A stretch of 64,000 bases of DNA from Phlebopus portentosus (GCA_037892935.1 JAYXKI010000018.1:372001-436000), one strand, 5' to 3'. Numbered from the stretch's first letter, positions 39,890 through 52,151 are shown. The notes: generated by a model from the sequence alone, not told the origin. Numbers and translations are program-made.

Positions 39890-42530
39890 AAACTCACTGC
39901 TTGACCTTTGCATTCCGCTCGTCTCGCGAGACTCTTCCCTCTTGTCTCCGGAATCAGCCTGCACATAAGCAATCATGGTCAACAAACGTAACTATGTGAG
40001 CTTAGAAGCACGCCCACATGGCGCAAAAGAAAAGCATGGGACCAAGATCAATTACGGCGTGAAAATTTTCCATCCCAAACTAGCTGTGAGAAGAAGCGAG
40101 ATTCTGGTGACTGTGAAGTTTCCAGAGCCATTGGCTACCACATGCAAGCACAAGACCATAACGTCGAGTATACATAGAAAATATCTCCGGTGCCATTATC
40201 CATGGTACCGGACTAAAGAACTAGCTCGATTCAATTGGACCTACCATAACTACGGACGTTATTTTTACTTACTCCCATCCTATCGAACAAAACATTACAA
40301 AAAATGTAGAGCAAAGCGGCCATAACCTTGCTTGCTGCTGACGGACCGGACGCTACCACATTGGTCGGGTGCATCTTTAGAATTGCCCCACTTGTGAAAA
40401 ATAGTACACCAGACCATATCGCGCTGATGGCCAAGTACGCTTTGCGGCCGAGGAGCTCAACCAGGAAAAAGGTGAAAATAATCGCGCTAGCAAACTTGAT
40501 TATTCCCCAGGGTCCGGAGGCTAAGAGTGATTGTGTTGCTCCATGATACCCGATCTGTCGATTACAGTAATGAATACCAGCATGCGCCGAATAGATTCAA
40601 GGCATTACTTACAGCTTCAAACGTCTGCAGCGCAAAGTAACTTTCCTTCAAAGTGTGTAGCCAGTTAGAAAGAAATGATGCAATTTCTCCTATACCCACT
40701 GAGTTCTGGCCGTTCCTTTGCTGGAAAATGTGAAGAAAGCGATAATGAAACGCGATAAATATCCCTTTTCAAAGAAAATTCCTTCTTTCCTTTTTTGTTC
40801 AGTGCTTCCCTCTCGTCTTCAATCGCAGCTTGGATCTTTGCCATCTCTTCTTTCACGATTTGTGAAGATGAATTTTCTTTCCGAAGGTAGGCCAGACTTT
40901 CCGGTGCCTCCTGGGTCCTGCCACAGTATGCCAACTATCGAGGAGACTCCTTGACGAACAGTAGTCCAACTAGGGCTCCGACCGTATCCGAATACGGGTA
41001 CGGCCGTATAAAAAAGGTTTCATACGGATACGGGCGTATATATACGCCCGTATATATGGCACACCAGGCCTTGATACGGATACGGACGGCCTGTATACGG
41101 GGAATACGCCGTATACGCCGTATACGGCAGTTACAGGGTAGAAATTGTGGAATAGAAATAAAATGAGTCAAACATGCTCATTTCTAGTTACCTAGAACTT
41201 ACATGTTGCAAATACCACACCTTCGAATTGTTCACCCCTACCGGGAAGGGCGCACAGACAAATTCAGTGGGCCATGATAGAAAGGAGATGCGTGGGAACA
41301 GTACTGTATTGATTCCAGCACTCCCTTCCTCGTTTTGGTAACCCAGGAATATAGTTTTCAAGTAAGTAATCCACCTGAATGACCAAAACTGGTATGAATA
41401 TACTTAATTCTGTGCTACCGGGAGGCTCGAGACCTTGGCCCCCGTATACGGCGTATAAGCCGTAAACGTCAAATTTTCAGCCTTTTGTATACGGGTACGG
41501 CCGTATTTATACGGCCCGTATATTTTGCTCTTAATGGGTCATACGGATACGGCCGTATCCGTATACGGGTTATACGCATACGGTCGGAGCCCTAAGTCCA
41601 ACTACCATGATTCCCGTAGGAATAAGCTGTATCCCAAACGGAATTTGCCATATTCGAGGGCCAGAGATGCCGTGTTGGCTGATACCGACTAAGAACATAT
41701 TATAAACTAAACCAGAAAGAATGCTAGGATCGCACTCACAATCGGCGAAGTAAGAAATCATTACTCCTGTGACTGCCATTATCTCGAATACTCCAGTAAT
41801 GCGTCCCCGAGCATTCTTGGGGCTGCATTCGGCGACAAAGGTCGGAGAGATGGATGACATTCCGCCAATTCCCACTCCGGCGACGAACCTGCCGCTATAG
41901 ATATATCCGATTCCACGGCCTCCTGTGCCAGATACGGTCTGCAGAATCTGTAAAAGCTTCGTTTTAGCTTGATCTTTGAGAAATCACTTCAACACTGACA
42001 GCTCAGAGAAAAGATGACAGAACGACAGATAAGCGATAGTCTTCGTCCCAGCCGAGCTATTATTTATGGAATCAGGATTTGGTATACATATCAGTGGTTC
42101 AAAGAGAAAGTAACTTAGAAAATGGAGAATTATGTAGCAAGGTGACAGGATTCTGACATCTTCTTGCTAATATCCATTTAATGGGAAGGAACACTCAGTC
42201 AAGGGACAAATAAAGTACAGGGATGGAAGTTAAAAAGGAAACTACGTACAAGAGGTCAGTGCGCTGCTCAGAGAGCCGAAGAAAGCACCAGCTTGAAGGA
42301 CAGAGACAACATTGCCGGACAGATTCGCAGCTTTGTCGCCCGCGTTTCCTTTTTCGTTCTCTAGAAAATGGTTTATGAAAGAGTCTTGCGCAATTATTCC
42401 GGCAGCTATGCCCCTGTGGAACGGACACGTCACTAAAATAGATAGGTAGACGAGGAAAGCTCACGTATCATATCCCTATGCTGTAATCCCCGAGAAAGCA
42501 ACAAGAGTCAGAACTGCGAGATAGTGAGCT
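39890..42530 (-). pseudogene. MFS sugar transporter, left copy (disrupted)
   Basis: This matches the right copy over most exons: the TM1 region around 42440-42530, the ICAGGIIAQDSF-like segment near 42400, the GGMSSISPTFVAECSPKNARG loop near 41830-41870, and SPRWLAY-like and C-terminal segments below 40960. Four lesions are seen. A TAG replaces the TTC codon before the GYDT motif of TM1. A 624-base mobile element splits the exon between GIMVVGLL and SPRWL. The PETRGKS signature at about 39930-39950 is followed by a deletion of the LEEMDVVFG codons. Several frame differences lie in the 40230-40700 region. It cannot encode a complete 12-helix transporter. Confidence 0.82.
40963..41602. mobile_element. 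hAT-like non-autonomous element (624 bp) with perfect 8-bp target duplication
   Basis: The element spans 40971-41594. It begins TAGGGCTCCGACCGTAT and ends with the reverse complement of that 17-base sequence. The 8 bases AGTCCAAC stand on both sides (40963-40970 and 41595-41602), while the right transporter copy has a single AGTCCAAT there. TAGGG-type ends plus an 8 bp duplication are hallmarks of hAT elements. The interior is crowded with GTATACGGCGTATA-type palindromes and CCGTATAC repeats near both ends, which could be transposase-binding subterminal repeats. No transposase ORF is present. Confidence 0.88.
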
Positions 42531-43985
42531 ACATGAAGGGATTAACCATTGAGAGAGATACGTACAATATACCCGGCTATTCTTGAAGTCTATGTGAATA
42601 AACCTACGTTAGCTGACTCGAGGACAAGGATGCATGAAACCAAGGATTAGTGTAGACTTTGAAATTATATAGGTATCGCAAAAATCATCTGACAGCTCCT
42701 CGGAGCGTGCGGACGGCATTCAGGCTAGGTCTCTAAAGTAAGCTCGACAACCCATTCTCCTACTTGTTGGAGGGTTTGGTGCTCTCTTCTATCTTCCTCA
42801 TTCCGCAGCACCTGACAAGCAAAGACAGTCACGATATAGCTGACAGACATAAATAGGTTAGAGTAAGTCTGATATTGAAAGAGCAGAGAGTCAGGCTGCG
42901 ACTCGCACAGACCGAGAACATTCGAGATGACCAGTCGGTCTCAAAACACCAATAGGTACTCGAAGAGCAAATATTATTCATAATCTGCTCCCAGAAGAGC
43001 GATGGGGCTCTTCCCTCATGAAGCAGCTTGTTCCAAGAGCCTGTCCGGGATTCCAGAGGACGTACATTGACGCGCTTGACAATGAAAGAGAAGGCCATCC
43101 ATGATCGCAAGGCGGATAACGGGACATACAGAAAAGTATTATATAATCAAACTATTTTCAACTTGCGACCTCGACCTTCGTGAGCGTTTTCCTGTGTCAA
43201 TCGACTTGTCATGTCTTCAGGATCGGTTTGCTTTCGCGAAGCCCGCACGACAGTCAACATGATTTCGTCGATCGGTGATCTCATGTGAGACTGAATTCTT
43301 CGATATGCGATGTTCTATTCTCCCTTGCAAGTCCGTACGCATGCTCGGAGACGTGAGAATCGTCTCTGGCTCGCTTTAGAGTGAACTGAGGATCAGCATA
43401 TGTGCACGCATCTCGTTGCAACATGGCTAGACTCCAGAAGAAGCTTTGGCCAGGTAGTGGAAGTGGAACGAATGTCGGAGGTTTCATGACTGGAAAGACT
43501 ATGATGAACACAAGTAGTGAAATTTATAACAACATATTCTTGCCAAAACAAGTTATTGCCCGTATGTCTTGATTCTGTGGGATTTTATGGTAGGGTAGCT
43601 ATATTTATTTCTGCAGCGGATAGCATCGGAGCCTATTGCACGTACTCTTTGGAGATACGTTGAGCTCACAAGTAAACTGCAGAGAAGTAGTTACATTTGC
43701 TGTCCTTGACAGGCAGGCAAACGAGTATTCTTCCCGGCAGTGAAGTCAGTGCAGGCCAGAGAAGGGAGGAAATGGAAACGAGAAAACGGCAAATAACAGT
43801 CACATAGGAATTCTCTCATGATCGTGTTAATACGACTTGCCTACGCTACGAGGAGTCTACTTCTCTGCCCGGGATTTCTGCAGTACATGCTTCTGCTACG
43901 AATATCTCATATACAGTGGTCATACTTCATCCTTAACATCATCTTGCGAGAGTATATGCGGCTCTTGTAAGTCCGCCTCGAGAAC
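42531..43985. other. Spacer between the two transporter copies
   Basis: This contains the 5' flank of the left copy and the 3' flank of the right copy. Only short unconvincing ORFs occur (for example 43281-43511 on the - strand with a hydrophobic start). The 43400-43510 part is duplicated near 47350-47440. Confidence 0.5.
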
Positions 43986-46107
43986 TGAAGAAAGAGATGA
44001 AGTGACCACATTGCGACGTTTATTACTAAAAACTCACTACGCTGGGTAGACTTGACCTTTGCATCACGCCCCTCTTGCGAGACTCTTCCGAATACAACGT
44101 CCATCTCCTCAAGACTTTTCCCTTGCGTTTCTGGAATGAGCCTGCGTACAGACAAGCATGATCAGCGAATATACACATGTGAGTCTGAAAATGCACTCAC
44201 ACAGTACAAAAGAAAAGCATGGGACCGAGATCGATTGCGGCGTACACCATGAAGATCTTCCAACCCACGCTGGCGATAAGAAGGGGTGTGATTCTGGTAA
44301 CCGTAAAGTTCCAGAGCCATTGGCTACCGCTGGACACTGCAAGACCATGATGTCGAGTATGCGTGGAAAAAATCTCTGGTGACATTATCCACGGTACAGG
44401 GCTAAAGAATGTGCAAGTACGAGCTGAGCGGGGACTAGCGGCACTTTGGATTCTACTCTACTCACCCCCATCCTATGGAATAAAACATTACAAAAATGTA
44501 GAGAAGTGCTGCCATAGCCTTGCTTGCTGCCGACGGACCGGAAGCAACTGCATCGGGTGGGTGCGTCTTGAGAATTGCTCCAATTGTGAAAAACAGTACA
44601 CCAGACCCTATTGAACTGATAGCCAGGTACGTTTTGCGGCCAAGGAGCTCAACTAGAAAGAAGGTAAAAATAATCACAGTGACAACTTTGATTATCCCAT
44701 AGATTCCGGAGGCGAACAGCGACTGCGTTGCTCCATGGTAGCCAATCTATCGTTCAGTGAGCTTCGACATGAGATGTGTAGGTTTCAAACATTGCTTACA
44801 GCTTCAAACATCTGAGGCGCAAAGTAGTTTACCTTCGGCAAACTGTCGTCAGTACAGGCATGATGCAACGCTTGCTGTGCTCACTGAGTTCTGACCAGTC
44901 CATTGTTGGAAAAATTGGAGAAAGAATGCGATGACGAAACGAGATAGATTTCCCTTTCCAAAGAAAATTTCCTTCGCTCCTTTTTCATTGAGCACCTCCC
45001 TCTCCTCGTCGATCGCTGCTTCAATCTCCGCCATCTCTTCCTGTACTGATTGTGAAGTAATATTTTCTTTCCGAAGGTAAGCGAGACTTTCAAGCGCCTC
45101 CTGAGTCCTGCCACAGTACGCCAACCAACGAGGAGACTCCTTGACGAACAATAGTCCAATTACCATGATTCCCGTAGGGATAAGCTGTATACCAAACGGA
45201 ATTTGCCATACTCGTGGACCAGAGATGTCGTGTTGACTGATTCCGACTAAGAATAATTTTAACCTGAACCAGAAAGAATGCCAGGATCGAACTTACAATT
45301 GACGAAGTAAGAAATCATTACTCCTGTGACTGCCATTATCTCGAATACTCCAGTAATGCGTCCCCGAACATTCTTGGGGCTGCATTCGGCGACAAAGGTC
45401 GGAGAGATGGATGACATTCCGCCAATTCCCACTCCGGCGACGAACCTGCCGCTATAGATATATCCGATTCCACGGCCTCCTGTACCAGATACGGTCTGTA
45501 GAATCTGTAAAAGTTCCGTTTTAGCTTGATCCTTGAGAAACCACTTCAACACTGACAGCTCCGAGAGCGAATACGATAGAGAAATAGATTAGTGATAGTC
45601 TTCGTCCAAACTGAGCTATATTCATGCAGTCAGTACTTAGCATTGCATCATAGTGGTCAGAAAACGATGACGCAGAGGACATCTGAGCAGAATTATGCAA
45701 AGCGATGGCAGTGTTTTGATATTTTAGACATAAAGAGCCGGTTTGGTTGGAAGTAATGCTCAGCCAGAGGATGAACATAGTACCAGTAAGACAGGGAAAA
45801 AAGGTATTGGAAGCACTTACAAGAGATTGGAGCACTACCTAGAGAGCCAAAGAAGGCTCCAGCTTGAAGGACAGAGACGACATTTCCAGATATATTCGCG
45901 ACTTTGCTACTGTCCACTGTTCCTTCTTCATCCACAAGGAAATGATTTATGAAAGAGTCTTGTGCAATTATGCCTCCAGCCACGCCTCTATGTTGTGTAC
46001 ATATCGGTGAAACAGACAGATAGATGGACAAGGATAACTCACGTATCATATCCGAATGTTATGATTCCCCAGAAGGCAACGAACGCCAGAACTGCGAAAA
46101 AGTGAGC
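43985..46107 (-). CDS. MFS sugar transporter, right copy (ends approximate)
   Basis: This is a major facilitator superfamily member of the sugar porter type, a proton-linked or facilitative uptake protein of the plasma membrane. Segments in order on the - strand: TM1 (AVLAFVAFWGIITFGYDT, 46107-46042); RGVAGGIIAQDSFINHF and the QAGAFFGSLGS helix (about 45990-45840); FGRRLSLIYFSIVFALGAV (about 45620-45560); GRFVAGVGIGGMSSISPTFV and the CSPKNVRGRITGVFE loop (45480-45330); the VKESPRWLAYCGRTQEALE motif (about 45150-45090); FLQFFQQWTGQNS (about 44900); LLGRKTYLAISSIGSGVLFF (about 44620); WIMSPEIF (about 44380); and PETQGKSLEEMDVVFGR (about 44110). Introns separate most segments. The first exon and exact stop are unresolved: in TM1 the expected upstream acceptor AG of the left copy is CG here, so this copy may also be impaired. 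Confidence 0.7.
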
Positions 46108-48214
46108 CGTATGAAGGGATCAGGCCAGCACAGAACGACGAACAGTACACTCGACTATTTATGAAGTTCATAGAGTCAAACCTGTACTGCTTGGCTGGAT
46201 GAAAAGGATGACTGAAAGGTAGGTTGGTAGCAGAGGGACCCGTAACCCCCGAGAAGATATTACAATCATCATCTGACAATGTCCGCGGAAGGTGCTGCCG
46301 GGTCTAGAAAGGAATCCACAACTTGATCCAGCACCCTGCTTTTCCATTCGTTGGAGTTTATGGGGCGCGCTTCTCTACTTCTCGGACTGTAACACCTGAC
46401 GACGCAGGTTGGTCACGATTGACATGGTACTGAGTAAGAATAGACGAGATCAGTTAGGTACGGAAAGTGCGAAAAACGAAGGAAATGTCTCATACCTTTG
46501 TTTTACTGTATCAAGGATCACAAGATCCGCCGGTGTTCAAGATGGCTGACTGCTATGAATGGCGACAAATACTCAAGGGCTATCCGATAGGTATATAGTC
46601 ATTTGACGAGAAGATCGAACAGAACAGGTTGGTTCTTCACCACTTGAGTAGAGGAAACAGTGATATCATGTACGTGACCCTTCACTCACGCGGGGAAGAG
46701 CTGGTTCCTTGGATGCTAATAAACCAGAACATTGCTCCAAGTCGAAGCAAAGTTTAGAAATCGATCGCGGCATAGAAGATTGTGGCGTGGGGACGAACGT
46801 GAGAAAACTATTACGTGATTAATTTTAACATACTCTGCCGTTTGTTATATTTTTTCTACAGGATGCTTTTTCTTTGCAAGACCAGGACATTGATACTCTC
46901 GTCGTTCTATGTTTTTAACGGCTCATCTGGGGATTCTCTCAGGTCAGGAAATGCTTGATGGCTAAACCGCCGTGCCTTTCCGTCATCGCGATGATGATTT
47001 AAGTGTCCTGAACAGCACCTACTACCTAGGTACGCAATTTTACAGTACAGTAGCTCCTCACTGTTCGCCAGCCCACTGGAATATTGAAGCTTCCAAAAAT
47101 CACAGTTGTTTCGTTGTCGGTTCATTATCTGTACGCGACCTTTTATCATTCTCGAACTGCGGACATTCGTAAACATCCCAGTCATCCGTCTCTGGTCCTT
47201 GTTTGACGTCCTTCTAGATCTCGGTCTTGTGTCCTTGCAACTCCATTGACAGGCTTAGATGGCTGGACCGCTTCTGACTCGTTTCGGCCGGATAATGTAG
47301 TGTGGACAGAGTGTCTTCGCGACTAGCGCCATCTAACGATGAACGAGGTCAGACGCTAGAGCAGCCTTAGCCAGGTAGCGTTTGCACGGATGTCGGAGGT
47401 TTCGTGGCTGGGAGGATCATGATAAATGCGACGAGCGGGACGATACTCGAGTCCAGTGGGACTCACCTCAAGCCTGCGCGAGATCTCGTGAGTCGTCGTC
47501 CATTTAGTGGTCCTGGACTTGATCCAGGTATCATTCACGAACAACCCTACAGAATATTGCCATGATAATGTGATGGTATAGATGAGTCCACAGACATCTT
47601 GCAGTACTGCTCTGTAGTAAGCATACCGTTCGTTCCTTCGTTCGTTCCTTCGTGCCTAAACTTACTACGGATTTTCATGATTGTGTCTGCCTTCTCTCTT
47701 TAATACCTTCTTATTCGGAAGAAACTGCCTTGACTCATTTCCTGTGCGCGCGAATGGGATATAACAATGCCAATTGGAAGTGAGACGATGATGCATTCCT
47801 ACTTCCTAGTCACTGGGGCCGCACGCCTCATGCTCTTCATTCCTTGCCACGTCTCTTTCAAAATTGACTGTATTATTAGCCCAGGGAGCTGACCAGATGT
47901 TCTCTGTTCCGTCATGCTTTGTGAACACGAATATGCTGAAGGAATACTCATCGCACCTGAACAATTCCTTCTCGATGTTTTTGCCGAATATGTGCCGAGC
48001 ACTTCTCCGCTTCTAAATTTTCATAAAAATGCCCGGCCAACGCATTACCGTCGCGTGGTGCGTGTCCACCGACAACAACGCGCCGGAGATGTGTCATCTG
48101 ACCAACCTTCTGGAGACGAATGCATATGCCAACGCGAAAGTAAACCCGACTTTGGTGGGTACTTAAGTCTCCGCAGGCTTGTAGTCCGACTCCTGTGGTC
48201 ATTCGCCTCGCAAA
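46108..48214. other. Intergenic region with decayed duplicate sequence
   Basis: This includes the 5' flank of the right transporter copy, a segment (47365-47410) similar to 43450-43490, and no recognisable gene. ORFs at 46046-46279 and 47356-47544 (-) have no family features that I can name. Confidence 0.45.
47626..47654. repeat. Short microsatellite-like repeat (CGTT/CCTT units)
   Basis: CGTTCGTTCCTTCG-type units are repeated about three times in this stretch. It is a simple low-complexity repeat in intergenic DNA. Confidence 0.7.
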
Positions 48215-49986
48215 ATGTTCATCAAGTCTCTTTCCACTCTTCTCTTGTCCGCGGCCGGCGCGTTCGCCGCGACTGGGCAGCTCGTTCAGGTTTGTAGTGT
48301 ATAATATCCCTATTCATCAGCCCGTATACATCGAACTTATTTCAGGTCACGAACTTTGGCCCTAATCCAACGAATGTAAGTATGTCAAATCTAGCCTAAC
48401 TCCTTTATTCTAACCATACGTGTGAATTACTTACTAATAGGTCGGAATGTTCGTCTACCGCCCTGCCCGCCTTGCGAATCCTCTACCGCTCATCATGGCA
48501 ATACACTATTGTTCTGGTACGGCTCAGGCCTATTTCCAGGGGACCCAGTATGCCAACCTAGCGGACACTCATGGTTTCATGGTAGATCCTCATGGCTTGA
48601 ATTGCCAGGCCAAATTAACATAGCTAATCACGTCTGTTCCTCTTAGGTTATTTATCCGAATGCTCCGGATTCGGGAGGAGTGCGCTGTATTTCTTATGTG
48701 AAAATTTCCGAGCACAAACCTAGCTTCTTTAGTGCTGGGATGTACATACTCAAGCGACGCTTACCCATGATGCGGGAGGAGATTCTTTGGGCATCGTCTC
48801 GCAAGTGAGTGAGCGGATGAGCATCTTCCGTCTCTTGTCTCTGCTTACCTAGTATGGCTCCAGGTTCGTTATGCCATTCAAAATTATGGTGTTGACCCGA
48901 GTCTTGTATTTGCTACTGGTACTAGTAGCGGAGCTATGATGACGAACGTTCTGATGGGCGGTAAGCTGGAGCCTTCTTACAATTCTCTTTTCGATTTGAC
49001 CCAATTTGACCATTGAATGATGCAATTTCAACTTTAAGCGTGAGTAGCCTTCACTAGGCGATCATTTCACGGGATACTCACGGTATCCATTTTCTTTAGA
49101 TATCCCGACGTCTTCAAGGCTGGTTCTGCATTCAGCGGTGTGCCCTTCGGTTGTTTTGCAGGGCCGGATATGTGGAATTCGGTAAGTTAGGTTTCCTATT
49201 GGTCGCAGTATGACCGAGAAACTCTGATCGTCCCACTAGCAATGCTCTACGGGCCAGCTTATCATGACCCCTGAACAATGGGTGGGTTTATTTTTCTCCA
49301 GCCGGAATATTGCTGTAGTCTTAAAATCATATTAGGGTGACTTGGTGAGGAATGCTTACCCAGGCTTTAACGGAACCCGCCCGAAGTTTCAGTTCTGGCA
49401 TGGAACAGCGTAAGATCTTGATGCCATGTATTTTCGCGTAATCTCATCGTTGTTGCAGAGACACGACTCTTTACCCTCAGAACTTCTGGGAAGATATCAA
49501 ACAGTGGACGAACGTTTTCGGCGTGAGCCAGACACCGACATCCAACATTACCAACAACCCACTTCCCGGTTATTCAAGGGCTTCATTCGGTCCCAATGTC
49601 CAAGCAATTTTGGCTCAGGGCGTTGGTCACACAGTGCCCGAGCAGGCGAACGACGTGCTCAATTGGTTTGGCATTAGCGATGTTACTCCTGGCTCTGGAT
49701 CGCCAACTACTTCGGCACCTTCTTCGCCTAGCACTTCTGCTCCTTCAACTACCAGCGCCCCGGGAGGTGCAGCCGCGCATTGGGGTGAATAAGTCTGACA
49801 AATCCATCGAGCTTCAAACTGACCTTTTTAAATCTAAGCCCAATGCGGCGGTATAGGCTGGACCGGACCGACAGGTAAGGAGGTGTTTGTATACTGATCA
49901 ATTCTCTGTCTAACTTTAATCCAATAGCTTGCGCGGCTCCGTACACATGTCAACAGTTGAATGCTTACTACTCGCAGTGTCTATAG
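48215..49986 (+). CDS. CE1-type esterase (acetyl xylan / feruloyl esterase) with C-terminal CBM1, 355 aa
   Basis: Exons: 48215-48289, 48346-48375, 48441-48581, 48647-48679, 48733-48804, 48864-48960, 49039, 49100-49181, 49240-49281, 49336-49409, 49459-49784, 49839-49874, 49928-49986; phases close to 355 residues. A signal peptide is clear (MFIKSLSTLLLSAAGAFA). The esterase part carries LPLIMAIHYCSG (oxyanion region), the nucleophile motif GTSSGAMM, WHGTADTTLYP with the likely catalytic Asp, and VGHTVPEQ with the catalytic His. A Ser/Thr/Pro linker (SPTTSAPSSPSTSAPS) leads to a CBM1 cellulose-binding module with its four Cys and aromatic residues ([20 protein letters not shown], ending YYSQCL). 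The secreted enzyme should remove acetyl or feruloyl groups from xylan on cellulose-rich walls. A one-base exon at 49039 is required to restore the conserved GAYPDVFKAG frame. Confidence 0.9.
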
Positions 49987-50662
49987 ATGTAATGGCCGCA
50001 TCTTCCAAGGGTCTTTCTTTCTGGGTCGAATTATTTGCTTCATTTGCGTTTACGAGGATCATGTAGTAGTTGGTAAACCCGAATAAACAGCGGCCCGTGC
50101 CTTCCATGATGGTCAAGGATCGCTGTGCGTTTTATTCAGGAAGACTACGAGTTCGAGCTGCAAGCAACCCTTTGGAGATAGTCGAATAATCAAAAGATAT
50201 TCGAGTCTGCTAAATCCTGTAAATTATCTATACAGTAAAGTTTAATTGGAGCAATTCAAGATGACGTACGTCTCAATACTCCGCGTTGACCTCCGAGAAC
50301 CCGCCCCTGGGACCGATCGGAACAGGCAGGAACCACTATTTTCCGCTCACGTGCTCAATATGCGCACGTTCCATTGTAACAAGCCGAGGGACCGATGTCC
50401 TTGGACCTCACTTAAAAACCGGATTAATCCAGAGAAAAATACAGGATTAATCACCGTTACTTTGTGCAGTTTAGAAGGGATCGCCAGAAAGAACCCGCAA
50501 CTTCAAGGTCCGAGAGTGCAGAAATTACATTCCGGTTGAAATCGTTTGTAATCGTGAGAAATCATTGCTTTTCATGGTGTCACTCCGAGGACCGACGAAC
50601 AGAGACGCATATAACCAGTCCCCTGGGCGTTACCTCCGCAGACAACCTGCTCATCAACAGTC
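49987..50662. other. Intergenic region before pgk
   Basis: This contains the terminator of the esterase gene and the promoter of the phosphoglycerate kinase gene. No convincing ORF or clear TATA box was seen. Confidence 0.45.
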
Positions 50663-52151
50663 ATGTCGCTCTCCAAGAAACTCGCAATCACTGATCTGGA
50701 ACTCAAGGACAAGAGAGTCCTCATTCGTGTCGACTTCAATGTACCCATGCAGGATGGCAAAATCACGAACCCAGCGGTGCGTCACCTCGACAATAAAGCT
50801 TAAAGCAGCATAGTCTAAGTTTCATGTCCATAGCGTATCGTCGCGGCCCTTCCGACCATAGAGTATGCCCTCAAGAATGGTAAGCGCTCCGCTTGTTGAA
50901 AACATGGCGCGATGGGAGCGCTTATTTCTCGATGAAAGGCGCGAAGGCCGTCATTCTTATGTCGCATCTTGGCCGCCCGGACGGCAAAGCGGTTCCAAAA
51001 TACTCTCTAGCCCCCGTGGCGAAAGAAGTTGAGGCTCGCATCAACAAACCTGTAACCTTTCTGCCAGATTGCGTAGGTCCCGAGGTTGAGGCTGCCGTTG
51101 CCTCTGCACCTTCTGGCTCTGTCATTTTGCTCGAGAATCTACGTTTCCACATCGAGGAGGAAGGTTCTGTTAAGAATAAAGATGGTACAAAAACAAAAGC
51201 CGACCCGGCAGCCGTGGAGGCGTTCCGCCAGTCTCTCACGAAGCTTGGAGATGTCTACGTGAACGACGCCTTCGGTACTGCACATCGTGCCCATTCGAGT
51301 ATGGTTGGCGTAAAACTCCCGCAGCGTGCGGCCGGCTTCCTCATGAAGAAAGAGCTCGAATTCTTCGCGAAGGCTCTTGAGCACCCGGAGCGTCCCTTCC
51401 TTGCCATCCTCGGTGGTGCGAAGGTGTCAGACAAGATACAGCTTATCGATAACATGCTTGACAAAGTTGACAAGCTTATCATCGGCGGAGGCATGGCGTT
51501 CACCTTCAAGAAGACGCTTAACGGAGTGCAGGTATGTATTCCATTTCCTACTCCGTTCGTCTTTTCTTCTTCGCGCTTATATTTGCGGTCAGATCGGAAA
51601 CTCGCTCTTCGATGAAGCCGGCTCGAAAAAAGTGGGAGAATTGATCGAAAAGGCTAAGAAGAACAACGTCGATCTGGTCTTCCCTATCGATTACATAACG
51701 GCAGACGACTTCAAAAAAGATGCAAAGACAAGCACGGCGACTGATAAGCCCGGTATACCGGAGGGTTGGATGGGGCTTGACTGTGGCGAGAAGAGTCGCC
51801 AGTTGTTCCGGGAGACGGTCCTAAGTGCGAAGACCATCCTTTGGAACGGTCCTCCCGGTGTCTTCGAGTTTCCAGCATTTTCTGGAGGTTCCAAGGCTCT
51901 TCTCGACGCAACTGTCGAGGCTGCGCAGAAGGGCGCGGTGGTTATTGTCGGCGGCGGAGACACTGCTACCCTCGTTGCGCAGAACGGAGTGGAAAACAAA
52001 CTCAGTCATGTCAGTACCGGCGGTGGTGCTTCTCTCGAACTGCTCGAGGGAAAGGCAAGTGCAATTTCTTATCCAAATCGTCGATTGCTAATGGTAATTT
52101 GGAAACGTTCAGACTCTTCCTGGAGTAGCTGCGCTCAGCGACAAGGAGTAA
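50663..52151 (+). CDS. pgk1: Phosphoglycerate kinase, 417 aa, 5 exons
   Basis: This is a glycolytic enzyme that transfers phosphate from 1,3-bisphosphoglycerate to ADP in the cytosol. Exons: 50663-50776, 50834-50879, 50939-51531, 51593-52054, 52113-52151; the sum is exactly 418 codons including stop, the normal length. Signatures: [11 protein letters not shown] near the N-terminus, [26 protein letters not shown]-linked basic residues, [29 protein letters not shown] (hinge and nucleotide side), [27 protein letters not shown] and [15 protein letters not shown]. Intron 4 (52055-52112) begins GCAAGT, a consensus GC-AG intron. The last exon adds [12 protein letters not shown], typical for the PGK C-terminus. 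A highly expressed housekeeping gene; no lesion seen. Confidence 0.96.

Larger units (their letters stand above)
39760..47560. repeat. Tandem segmental duplication of an MFS transporter locus
   Basis: Two similar units lie head to tail. The left unit runs from about 39760 to 43560 and the right unit from about 43910 to 47560. Homology extends beyond the transporter gene. The 3' flank around 39785-39860 matches 43920-43990 (CATCTTGC, then GTATATGCGGCTCTTGTAAG-like text). The far 5' side (43450-43490 versus 47365-47410) shares the motif ATGTCGGAGGTTTC. The left unit is more decayed and carries an insertion. Confidence 0.75.

Noticed and set aside
40951..41171. Short ORFs with IRRIRRIPRI-type repeats on both strands
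   Set aside because: They are produced by the GTATACGG palindromes of the hAT-like element, not by a gene.
49057..49081. 25-base exon in the esterase gene as alternative to the one-base exon
   Set aside because: It would leave a 17-base intron and insert residues not matching the family.
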